Assembly: GCA_963812045.1 (NCBI GenBank)
Contig: CAWETF010000005.1
Coordinates: 682,001 to 746,000, forward strand
From: Smithella sp963812045
Lineage (GTDB): Bacteria > Desulfobacterota > Syntrophia > Syntrophales > Smithellaceae
Direction: 5' to 3'
Length of the DNA stretch: 64,000 nucleotides
Shown here: one piece after another, positions 34,889-46,500 of the stretch
Layout of the letters: every line of letters begins with the position of its first letter
Numbering within the stretch: position 1 is the first letter of the stretch
Notes under the pieces: model-generated
Database searches by the model: none
Seen by the model: only the letters and a program-made list of their open reading frames with translations
What the model was told of the DNA's origin: nothing
Made by a program: the position numbers and the translations under genes

Positions 34889-37287
34889 AAAAGATCTCTT
34901 ATTGGAAACACTGGCTTATTTTAAGTTTTATCGTATTGAGTTGTTTCGTTGTGACTCCCCGCGCGGCCCATGCCGATACTTTAGGCATGCTGGGGCAAAT
35001 CCTGGATCTGATTCATCCGTCTGATCCCGACGAAATCCCATCAGGCAGTGAACTGAACGGCTTAGTCGGTTTAATCAATTGTGTAGCGGACAATCCTGAT
35101 AATGCCCCAAGTTGTATTTCTCAGTATTCGAGCGCTCTTCAAGGCAATAATTACGGCGATACAATCGTAACGATAGCCGAACTATATGTTGATGTCGACA
35201 ATAAAGATGTATGGGGTATTGTGGGTATTGTTGCCAAATGGCTCGGCGATGACGCGCCATGCATTATCGCGGGTATAGTGCTCCCCGGCATAGGCGATGA
35301 GCTCTGTGATCTGGTCAAGGAAATTGTCGGGTTTTTGGCGGATATCGGAGAAGCTATCGTGGATTTCTTCGAAGATATCGGCGATGCCATAGTTTGCACG
35401 TTCAAAAAGTGTTGCATCGGCGGACAGGCGCTCTACAACCGGCAAACCGGTTATGCGCCATACGAGAATGACGGGTTGAACTGGCTCGAAGACCCGGCAA
35501 ACAATCTTACAGAAGATACATTCTGGAACAATGAAGTTATATTGAGTAATTGGGTTTGCGATGCCAATGACGACGCCTGCCTTTCCGACCTTCAAGCGGC
35601 GCAAAGCGCTTTCATAGCCATCGTCAACAAGAAGTGGGATGCTGATATGATAACGAGAGTGCTTCCCAATATAATTTCACCGGCGCGAAATGCCTATAAC
35701 AACCAGACGCAGATTTCCAACCTTGCGGCCCAGGCAGCGGCAGCAGGTGGCAACGCCAAACAGTGGATTTTAAATCGTTGTACGGATGATTTTAGTCAAT
35801 ATGCGTATTACGACCGCTGGGTTAAAAACACCGGCAATAAAGCCCAATCGGGGATGAACTCTTCCTGGTGCTCTGAAACTTTCTGGGGAAAAAATGAGGC
35901 CAAGTTTGCAAAGGAATTCGGCAAATACGTGAATCAGAATTTATGCCCGAATTTTCTTTGCGGAACAGTCGCAAATTATAAAGCTTGTTCTAATCTTGCC
36001 TTCAGCGTGTACGGGATGGCAGATTGGAGCTGCGGAATAGACAAGGTAAAAATGGGTCAAGATATGGCGCAGATACTTAACACACTGCTTCATCAATCCG
36101 CGCCTGCAGGCGACGGCTCACAGATTTCATGCTTTGTGAACAACAACTCCATTATTTGCCAGCGCGGAACGCAACAGTTCTTCTGCACAGAACGTTACAA
36201 TACGTTTACACTTCAGAATTTTAATTTTGTGCCGTCAAATTTGCCAAACCCGCCTCTGGTGAACTGCACATTTGTTGAACAGGGCGCTTATCAAGACATC
36301 CACAATAAATTAAAGGTTCTTTACGCAAACCCCAAATCTCCTTTTTATGGTTTGGGGAATGATAAAGTAGATCCTATGCGTGTCGTATATATCGAGGGAC
36401 TAACTCCATTCAGTGATAAGAACGCGAATCCGCAATTAATTGCAAACTTGCAAAATGATCCCAATTATAAATTATTGGGTTTCGTTACTAAAAACTGTAA
36501 ACAGGGGGAATATACCGTTGACGGCGAGCCCGTCCCGACGATTTGCACGGAATCTCCTAAACCTCCGGTCACAACTCCGGCCGGTTCTGCCGAGGAAAGA
36601 CTCAAGCAGGAATATCAAGACCTTAAATCCGGTGGTTTCCGTCACCCGGATCCCGAAAATCAACTTTCCATGAATACCGCGCTCTCTTCGTCGCCGGTGA
36701 ATGCTCAAAATAGTCTTGGAGCAGGCACAGCCGACAGTCCAAAACTCTCTGCTAACCTCCAGTCTTCAGTTGCCCAGAAAACCTTGCTTGCGGGAAGCGC
36801 CATTCAAGGCACTCAATCCGGGCAGACACAAGTAACGAGCCTTGAACTGTTGCCTGATCTAACTGCCACAGGCCAGGTAACTATCGGCGACAAAATGGTT
36901 AACTGGAATAATACTGTTACGATTGATGCGAAAAGCGCTTCCAAATCGGGCAATGGAATCTGTTCCTTTGTTGTGCAATATTCTGTCACTAACATCGGCA
37001 AGGTTCCGACCGGAATTTTCGGCAGCACCTGGACGAATAAGAGCTTAAATTCAACATTGGATACGCAATGGCCCAGTATTTTACCCGGATCAATTGTTAT
37101 GCAAAAAGATTTAATAAATCTGAAACCGGGGGAAAATAAATTGGTCCTTTCTCTTGATCCGAAGAATCAGGTGAAGGAATCGAATGAGAACAATAACCAG
37201 TTTTCCTTGCAGGTGGTTGTAACCGGCGATTGCAGCAGTTTGCCAAGCCCGGCAACGAGTATCATGCCGCCGAAAAAAGTTAAATGA
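34885..37287 (+). CDS. large secreted protein with C-terminal CARDB-like domain
   Basis: An 800-residue exported protein. The signal peptide ends near AHADT. Residues about 15-190 are acidic and helical with glycine-rich hydrophobic stretches. Residues 190-560 are cysteine-rich (over 20 Cys) and not recognised. A Ser/Pro-rich linker of about 100 residues follows. The last 130 residues form an adhesion-type CARDB beta-sandwich (LLPDLTATGQV, SVTNIGKVPTGIF, then NQVKESNENNNQF). CARDB domains also build the giant protein encoded convergently. Starts inside the stop of the previous gene (ATGA). Disulfide-stabilised surface function is likely. Confidence 0.75.
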   Translation: MKKISYWKHWLILSFIVLSCFVVTPRAAHADTLGMLGQILDLIHPSDPDEIPSGSELNGLVGLINCVADNPDNAPSCISQYSSALQGNNYGDTIVTIAELYVDVDNKDVWGIVGIVAKWLGDDAPCIIAGIVLPGIGDELCDLVKEIVGFLADIGEAIVDFFEDIGDAIVCTFKKCCIGGQALYNRQTGYAPYENDGLNWLEDPANNLTEDTFWNNEVILSNWVCDANDDACLSDLQAAQSAFIAIVNKKWDADMITRVLPNIISPARNAYNNQTQISNLAAQAAAAGGNAKQWILNRCTDDFSQYAYYDRWVKNTGNKAQSGMNSSWCSETFWGKNEAKFAKEFGKYVNQNLCPNFLCGTVANYKACSNLAFSVYGMADWSCGIDKVKMGQDMAQILNTLLHQSAPAGDGSQISCFVNNNSIICQRGTQQFFCTERYNTFTLQNFNFVPSNLPNPPLVNCTFVEQGAYQDIHNKLKVLYANPKSPFYGLGNDKVDPMRVVYIEGLTPFSDKNANPQLIANLQNDPNYKLLGFVTKNCKQGEYTVDGEPVPTICTESPKPPVTTPAGSAEERLKQEYQDLKSGGFRHPDPENQLSMNTALSSSPVNAQNSLGAGTADSPKLSANLQSSVAQKTLLAGSAIQGTQSGQTQVTSLELLPDLTATGQVTIGDKMVNWNNTVTIDAKSASKSGNGICSFVVQYSVTNIGKVPTGIFGSTWTNKSLNSTLDTQWPSILPGSIVMQKDLINLKPGENKLVLSLDPKNQVKESNENNNQFSLQVVVTGDCSSLPSPATSIMPPKKVK

Positions 37288-37420
37288 ACACGCCCGAAGC
37301 AAGCTGCGGGATATTTATAAAGAGGGAGAGTGTTGTCGTTTGAGCAACCTGTGGTTTCTCAAACTCTTCCCTCTATAAGATGCAAGCTAAAGGAAATTGC
37401 AAGTTAAATCATTCATCAAT

Positions 37421-37454
37421 TAGAGATTCACCGGCATGAGCCGGTGAATCTCTA
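37421..37454. terminator. strong hairpin between convergent secreted-protein genes
   Basis: TAGAGATTCACCGGC, loop ATGA, GCCGGTGAATCTCTA: a perfect 15-bp stem. It lies 133 bases after the 800-residue gene and 69 bases after the giant gene on the other strand. T runs are lacking on both sides. A second, imperfect stem (37321-37374, AGAGGGAGAG with CTCTTCCCTCT) lies nearby. Bidirectional termination is the simplest reading. Confidence 0.6.
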
Positions 37455-37522
37455 TCGCAATTGTCTTATACAAATATAAAAGATTAAATGCAGGCATCAA
37501 TTTATTTATAGCAAATATTCCA

Positions 37523-40500
37523 TTACTCCAAATAATATTTGCTTTCATAAGTACGCAGCAACATATCCATCATCAACCTCACCTGCTTAGTATCGCAACT
37601 GGTTAAAATCATCACTGCGTCAAGCGCTTTTAAGATATCACTCATATCACTTTCGTAAACAGCCTTTGTTCCTGTTTGATTATTATTTCTATTTTTTACT
37701 GATTCCATATATTGAACAGCACTATAGACGGTCAATTTTTCAAGCAGGGATACCTTTAGCGCCTTCAGTGATGTTATGATGTTATCTGTAAGAACAGTCG
37801 TGCTGAAATTCCCGACAGTGATTTGAGTATTTAATGATTTATATATCTGGAAGTCACTGCCTGCCTGATAACCGATATCCGTCTGCAATGTATATGTTCC
37901 CTGCGTATCCGGTGTCAAAGCGTAATAACGGAAATAATTTGTTGCATATGAATCAACATGAACATCGCTGATCCAGGGATTATCCGTTATCCATATATTG
38001 CCGGCCGGATCATAAATTTTAATCTGAGACGGATAAGTTTCCTTTACCTTCAAATCAAGACTGCTGCCGAGACTCTTAATTTTTACTTCCACAGGCACTA
38101 GTTGATGAGTCGGAAATGAATCAACCACTGAGGATTTATGAGCATAGATAATCGAATTATTTATCAAGCTCGACAGTTGCCCATAATTCTGATCATTAAT
38201 TGTCTCACCCAAATCAAAAGCATAGTAAACGGATTTACCCTGCCCGTAATTATTCAGGAGAATGGCAGGAGAATTTAATATCGTCCTTATCCGTCCTGCT
38301 ATGATAGAATCTGTGTAAGCTATTACGTTCGTTGTTTTACCCGATGCCACAAAAGAACCTCCAGTGGCAATCACAGTGTTATTTAAATCTATAGTATAGT
38401 GACTCAATAGCAAATAGCCGGCCCAAAGCGCTCCGGAAACCGGCGGACCGGGTTCACCGTATTTCACATATAATGAAGAAACCAAACCTTTCCCTGCGTA
38501 GACCTGCTCTCGAAGTTCATCGGCATAATTTTCATCAAGAACATATCTGTCTCCCAGAATCATGTAGTCAGTGAAGGAAGAATTCCTCAGTTCACGCTGG
38601 AAGTCGGATTTATTATAAACAATATAATAACTGACTGAAGCGTCCTTTAATGCCTTTTCCAGAAGATCGTTTCTGACAGAGTTTTTATCGTCATCGCAAA
38701 GACAAGAAATATCAAATACCCCTTGTAACGTATTACATTTCTTGTTCACCCATACCAGAATATTTATGTTATCCGGTATAGCTTTAGTAATTTCCATACC
38801 AGCCTTCACTTCAAAAGTTGTGGCGGAAATCGTCTTGAAATCAGCCATTGCAGCTGTTTTCACTTCAAGTTTAACCGTGTATATTCCGGCGGAATAACCT
38901 GTTGTCGATACAATACTTGAGGCGGCAATTGTGCCGCCTTTGGTTATTGCCTGTTGATTTGAAAACACTTTCTTTACATTCTGATTTTGATCAATAACCT
39001 TAATATTATAATTAAGAACGGTGACATCTTCGTTTCCATTATTTGCAATCGCGTAATTGATATTTTCATTATCGCCTGTGTACACATAATCGGGTTTTAC
39101 GGTAACGGCTCCGCTCATCCCGTCTCCTGTGATTGAAGTGCCTAAAATCTCGAAACTTGTGTTTGAACTGCTAAGAACATTAGTTCCGTTTATAATATTA
39201 ATCTTTACAACATACATGCCAACGGGATTGACCGCTGTATTCCAGTTTGATATAATTTGAATCGTTTTTTGCGGATCTATATTGGCAATCTGTTTATCTT
39301 CCGTAAATACTGTCGCTCCTTGGCTGTTGCTTATAATCAATCTTAAAATCAGATTCTGCAAAACACCACTGGTGCTTGTATTTGTAACTGAAGAAGTGGC
39401 AACAAGATTTTCGTTTATAGTGTACTTAGACTTATTCACAGAAATACCTGACGTCACAAAGATTCCTGTAAGAGTATAATTTGTTTGTGCGCTTACATTC
39501 CCCGCTTTATCAGTAGTCGTGAAAGCAAACGTATTAGTTCCCGATATAAGATTTACACCTTTAAATAAGAATGCTCCTGTTGTAGTATCTGCTTGCGTAT
39601 TAGTGGTCGCGCCAGCAAGTACCATCGTCACGATTGAACCGGCCTCGGCAGTTCCATTTATATCCACAATATTTGTAGTTAGTGTCGAATTATTCGCCGG
39701 CGATATTATAGCCGGTGCTCCAGGCGGTGTAAGATCGATTACGATATTGACAGTCGAAAGATTACTGATATTGCCGACCTTGTCTGTAGCTCTAAAGCTG
39801 ACAGTGTGGCTACCTTCGTCACTCTTTACCGTATTCCACGTTGCTGAATATTTGCCGGTGGATAAATCAATAATCGTTAACTGCTTCCAGTCACCGCTGT
39901 CTATCTTGTACTCGACTTTGTCCACACCCGAGGCTGTATCAGTAGCTGTAACCGTTAAATTAACCTGTGTACCATAAATCTTATCCGCCGTTGGTGAAAT
40001 TACAGTTACAACCGGCGGTGTCAAATCCACAGTTATATTGACATCTGGAGAATTGCTGAAATTACCGGCTTTATCCGAAGCTCTGAAGTTTACTGTGTGA
40101 CTACCTTCATCCGTCTTCACTGTGCTCCATGTAATTGAATATTTTCCTGTTGACACATCGGCAACCGGCAACAATTTCCAGTCGCCGCTGTCTATCTTAT
40201 ATTCGACTTTGTCTAAACCTGATGAATCATCGGTGGCCGTAACCGTTAAATCGACCTGTGAACCGTAAATTTTGCCCGTTAAAGGTGATACCGGAGTTAT
40301 TACAGGTGGCTTGATATCCAAATTTATAATAATTGAAGCCGTTCCTACATTGCCCGCCAAGTCTGTTGTCTTAACCGTTATTGTGTTGACACCCTCGGAC
40401 AGAGAAATTCCTGTAACAGTATAAATTGTTCCGTTGACCTGTGCGGCAACACCGTTAATTGTAACGCTTTGTACAGTCTCGCTTACTGTACCTGTGATCG

Positions 40501-43500
40501 TAACATTGGACGTGTTAAGATATGTATTGTCCGTCTCCGAAGTAATCTGAATCACAGGCGGCGTTGTATCGAGAATGACCGTAACGCTTGCCGTTCCTTT
40601 ATTCCCTGCTAAATCCGTTGCTTCAACTGTAATTGAGTTTGAGCCATCCGCCAAAGAAACTCCACCCAGACTGAAGTTTGTCCCCGTTACCTGCGCAGGA
40701 GTTCCGTTCACCGTTACGCTTTGTACTGCTTCACTTACCATGCCCGTGACAGTTATTGTCGGAGTATTCAGATAAGAATTGTTTATGGGCGATGTAATCT
40801 GAACCACAGGCGCCGCTGTATCAAGGTTGACGGTTATGCTTGCTGCCGCTTTGTTTCCCGCCAAATCCGTTGCCTCAACCGTTATTGCGTTAGCGCCTTC
40901 CGTCAGTGAAATTCCTGTCAGGATAAAATTATTTCCTGATATCTGAGCGTCAACACCATTTACTTTTACCGATGTTACCGTTTCATTCACGTTTCCAGTC
41001 AGAGTGATTATCGGCGTATTGATATATGAATTATTTGCCGGCGATGTAATTTGAATAATCGGCGCCGCTGTATCGAGATTGACCGTTATGCTTGCTGTCC
41101 CTTTGTTTCCCGCCAGATCGGTTGCCTCAACGGTTATTGTGTTATTAGCACCTTCCGTCAGAGAAACTCCGGTAAGAGCATAATTTGTTCCGCTGACCTG
41201 CGCGGCAACTCCGTTCACCGTTACGGTTTGTACTGTCTTGCTAACCGTACCCGTTACAGTAATATTTGGTGTGTTGACATACGAATTATTTATGGGTGAT
41301 GCGATTTGCACCATCGGCAATGCTGTATCGAGGGTCACAACTGCTGTCGTCGTTCCAATATTACCGGCCAGGTCTGTTGCTTCTACTTTTACATTATTCA
41401 ATCCTTCGGCAATAGTTACGCCGCTTAACGTAAACGCTCTATCCATTATCTGGGCCGCAATTCCGTTCACCGTAACGGCCTGCACGGCCTCGTTGACTGT
41501 GCCGGTAACTGTAATTACAGGAGTGTTGACGTTGGAACTGTTTGCAGGAGTTGAAATCTGAACCACCGGCGGTGTTGTATCCAGTATGACATTGATGGTG
41601 GCGCTGCCAACATTTGTTGCCAGATCTGTAGCCTTTACAGTTATGTTGTTCAGTCCGTCAACGAGAGTCACTCCACTGAGCGTAAAGGTTGTGCCTGTTA
41701 TCTGGGCGGCAACTCCGTTTACAGTCACGCTTTGCGTTGTCTCGCTGATTGTACCGGTAACCGTGATGCCCGGCGTGCTGAGATATGAATTATTTACCGG
41801 CGATGTGATTTGTACTATCGGCAAAGTTGTGTCCAGAGTGACACTGATAGTGGCCACTCCGAGATTACCGGCCAAGTCTGTTGCTTCCACCCTAATATTA
41901 TTCATACCTTCAGTAAGATTTATGCCGCTAAGTGTGAAGTTTGTGTCCGTTATCTGAGCGGCGACTCCGTTCACCATTACTGATTGCACCGCTTCGTTTA
42001 CGGTGCCGGTAAGTGTAATTACAGGGGTGTTCAAATTGGAACTGTTTGCCGGAGTTGCAATCTGAATTATCGGAGCCGTTGTATCTAAAATGACAACAAC
42101 CGTGGCCGTTCCTGTATTTCCCGCCTGATCTGTCGCTACTACATTGATGTTATTTACTCCGGTGGCAAGAGCCACGTTGCTGAGAGTAAAGGTTGTGCCT
42201 GTTATCTGGGCGGCAACTCCGTTTACAGTCAAAGTTTGCACAGCTTCGCTTATGGTGCCCGTGACGGTAATATTTGGCGTGTTAACATAGGTATTATTCG
42301 CCGGAGATGTTACCTGAACAACCAGCGGTGTTAAATTCACAGTTATATTGACATTCGAAGAATTGCTGACATTACCCGCCTTATCCGTTGCTCTGAAGCC
42401 AACGACATGCCTTCCCTCATCTGTTAACGACGCGTTCCACGTGGTTGAATATCTTCCAACAGACGCATCGGCAACCGGCAGCAGCTTCCAGTCTCCACTG
42501 TCTATTCTATACTCGACTTTGTCCACACCTGATGAATCGTCGGTAGCATTAACCGTTAAATTTATTTGAGAACCGTAAACTTTGTCCGCTAAAGGTGAAA
42601 CAGTGGTTATTACCGGCGGCAAACCATCCTTTACTGTAAATGTTGTAGTGGCAATATTCTTGGTTACACCGTTATATGTATATTGCAAAACAGCTTTATA
42701 AGTCTTAAGTAAATATCCTTGAGTAGATACACTGTAATTGCCGGGCAGAACTGCACTGATTATCAAATCCAATATATTTTCGCCTGTACTTAATATGGAC
42801 TGACTATCCGGATCAATAATAAGCACTTTAACGTCAAGACCGCTCAACGCTATATTTCCACTGTTTTGAATACTGTAATTAAATACTTCATTAGAACCAA
42901 AAACAACTGATGGCGATACTGCTGTTATAGAGCCTGTAATTTGTACAAATGAATCAATCGTAAAGCTCGTTGTTTTCGCGGATACTATCTGATTATCCAA
43001 AATAATTTCGATTGAAGCACCGTAAGTGCCGGAATTTGAGTTTCCCGTGATCCATATAGAACCGACATTATTTGAAGAACCGTTCAGAATATTGGTCAAA
43101 TTCTTATCTTCGGTGAAAAGAATATTACCTGAGGCATCGGTAATTTTTATTCTCGCAATAAGGTTGGCGATTATATGGTTTTTACTTGAATTTGTGACGC
43201 TGGCATTTATCGACACATTTTCATTAGAACCATAACTTGTTTTATCTGTGGTAATGAAAGATTGAACATTGATATCAGGCAATATTGAAAATGGTGATGT
43301 ATTTTCCGCAACAACAGCTCCATTTGCCTTTAATATCGAATGAACTCTGTATTTTCCGTCAAATGTTCCAGCTGTATTCCATACAAAGCTGAAGTTATTA
43401 GCGGATGCATATGGCATTGCAACATCAACACTTGACAATTGCGCCGCGATACCGCCATTTTCATCTTCAATGTCAACCAGTAAAGTTGCGTTTACGCCTT

Positions 43501-46500
43501 CACCTGAGTTCTTTAAATCAACTGATATATTTACATCCTGCACCGCCGTATATTGGGCTGCATCCAATGTCGTTGTCATGACAACGCCGTTCTGTTCCAT
43601 AACAACGATATCTTTAGAGGCGGTATTATTGTCTTCCGATATTTCACTAATCGTATTTTCCGGATCGACGGAAACAAAGACCGTACTTACCCCTACCGGC
43701 AGATCACTTAATTCATAATGCAGCAGTTGAGAAGTGCCTGCGGCTATTGACGATATAGTTTCATAATTGAGAAGCTTCCAAGTATCACCCGTTTGTAAAT
43801 AGATTGCGACATCAACATTCGCAACGTCTACTGCTCCCGTATTTCTCGGAGACACGTAAATGGACACTTTATCTCCGGGTTTCGGATACGGCGGATAAAT
43901 AGAAATATCATCCGCTGTTATTGCCAGATCAGGCGTTGTGCTTGTATTTTTGTATATTACCGTAATATCATCTGAAGGTGTGCTTTGATTTCCGAAAGCA
44001 TCACTGGCTATGGCATAGAATTTGTTTTCACCTTCTATCAATTCCACGTCTTTAAAATTAAATTGTCCGTCACGGGAAACGAAATTCAAAATATTTTGAC
44101 TGAAGTAAACGATATCTCCCGATTTCTTCCAGTCGATATAATTTAACTCCGATATTTCCGGGATTATAGTATTGAATTCTCCTGAATCTATCACCACTTC
44201 AGACACGGAATACACTCCCTGGTTGTTCTGAACAAACATAATGCTTTGTCCATCAGGAGACCATATCGGATTCGATACATTTGACTGGTTGTCCGGCGAA
44301 TATATTTCGCTGTAAAGTGCATTCGCTTCCACATCCGCAATTCTAATACTATTGGGTGTATTTATTATAGAAACATAGGCTATCTTTTTACTGTCCGGAG
44401 ACCAATTGAACGAATAGGCATCCGTCTGCGAATCTATTTGAATTACGTTAAGATCTTCTAAATTAATTACAAATATTCCATCATTTTCGAAATACGCGAT
44501 TTTCGTCCCATCCGGTGAAATTTTTATTTGTGCCGATATAAGGGATCCGCTGGTTGTAATTTGTTTCAGTTCGCCGTTGTTCAAGTTTTTAATCCATATG
44601 TTACTTGAATTATCCGATTTACTGACTCTGACATATGCGATCTTGCTTCCATCTGAAGACCAGGAAGTGGGCTGTTCATAGACATCGTTATCTGAAGTTA
44701 GCGCAGTGCTAACACCTGTTTTAATATCATACAAACTTACGCGGTTATCACTATTTATGATTGCGATTTGAGTCGAATCCGGAGACCATACCGGAGGCAA
44801 CTTTGTTAAAGCCGGAATTTGCTTTACACTGCTGTCAGTTAAATCCTTAAGCCAAACGGAATTATTCTTGATGTACAAGGCCATCTTTTCATCCGGTGAC
44901 ACATTGAGTAAACCATCCACTCCATCTAATACTATGTTTCTGACATCATCTTTTTCAGATGCGGACACTTCTCCTATGAATGTATCGTTATTAAACAAAT
45001 CTACTGTCGAACCGTACTTTGCATTTCCTGATATATCGGTAATATTCGTATACAGAGTAATCGGAACACCCGAAACTGTCGGATAATAAATGACCGGTTT
45101 TGTCGAATATACAATGTTCGACGTGGTTCCCGCCGATTCGCTGGAATAGTTACTTTCATTGTCAAATGCATCAAGCGCGGTAACCACATAATAATAAGTT
45201 GTGTTTTTTGTTAAATTTTTCACATCTGAAAAACTATTGGCGATTATCAGATTATCATTGACCTTGACATAAGGCCCCCCTGATATTGTGCTGCGATACA
45301 AGTTATATCCGGAAGGCAATTGACCGCTATAACTCCACATTGCATTCAAAGAACCATCCTGCAAAAGAGATATAGATAAATTTATGGGCGGTTGCGGTGG
45401 CGCTATATAAACAACCGCTTGCGCTTCGTTGGAAGGCAGACTTTCATTATTCACCATATCAATCGCCGTTACGCGATAGATATATGTTCCGTTGGCAAGT
45501 CCTGTATCTGTGTAATTATTCGTTGAAATTAAAGCATCGCCGTTAAGCCGAATCCAATCAGCGCCGTTCTGTCTGTAGACGGCATAGCCTGCTAAATCCT
45601 GTTCCGTATTGGCGTCCCAATTCAGAATTACGTTTGAGTCAGAAGCGACCGCTACTAAATTTTGTGGAGCATTGGGCGGAACGACATCTCCGATTGTCGC
45701 CTGTATTTCATCCGAAGGTACGCTTTCAAAGCCGTAATAATCAACCGCGGTAACTTTATATTTGTATCGTCCGTCAGTGAGATTAAGATCATTATAATTT
45801 GTTTGCGTTATAAGATTATCCTTATTAATATTTACTTCAGTCAAGCCAAGATAATAAGGATTCTGCGCGCCGGTTATATATATTCTGATTTTATCAGTCC
45901 TGTATGAAGGACTGAAATCAAATACATTCTGTGCGCTCGTATTGTCTGTAACCCTGTTATGGGTTATCCAGGCATGCCCCGACCATACCTGCACCTCATA
46001 ATTCTTTCCGCCGTATACAGTTCCGTCCCCCTGAGACAACCAGTTTATTTCGACGTGATTGATTAATTCGGATGACGGCAAATCTATCTCCCACCACGCA
46101 GGACTTTCCTCGCTTACAGAATTATATGAAATCCAATATGTGGAGGAATTGCCGTCGAAAGCATTTTGGGGAGGATAAGAGTTCCATATATATGAAGCAG
46201 TCACGCTTCCCGTCGTGACGGGAAGAGATGCATTAATCTTAATGCCGTTGCTGTATAGATTATAGCCGGAAATATTCGATTCCGGATTCTGATTCCATGT
46301 CAAAACAGCACAATAATTCTGCGCTAAAGATATCAGACCTGTCGGCGCCGATGGCACTTCATCTGCTACCACGTATATGGCATCGGATGTTTTGCTGATG
46401 TTGCCGTCAGTATCTTTGGCCGTGCCTGTTATCTTATTTTCGCCTAATAACAGGTTCAATCCTGAAATATTGAATTTACCCTGTGCGTCGGCGGGGAATA

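Noticed and set aside
39282..42569. Several plus-strand open frames of 60-150 codons inside the giant gene
   Set aside because: They repeat with the 252-bp coding period of the minus-strand array and lack ribosome-binding sites; they are mirror effects of the repeats.
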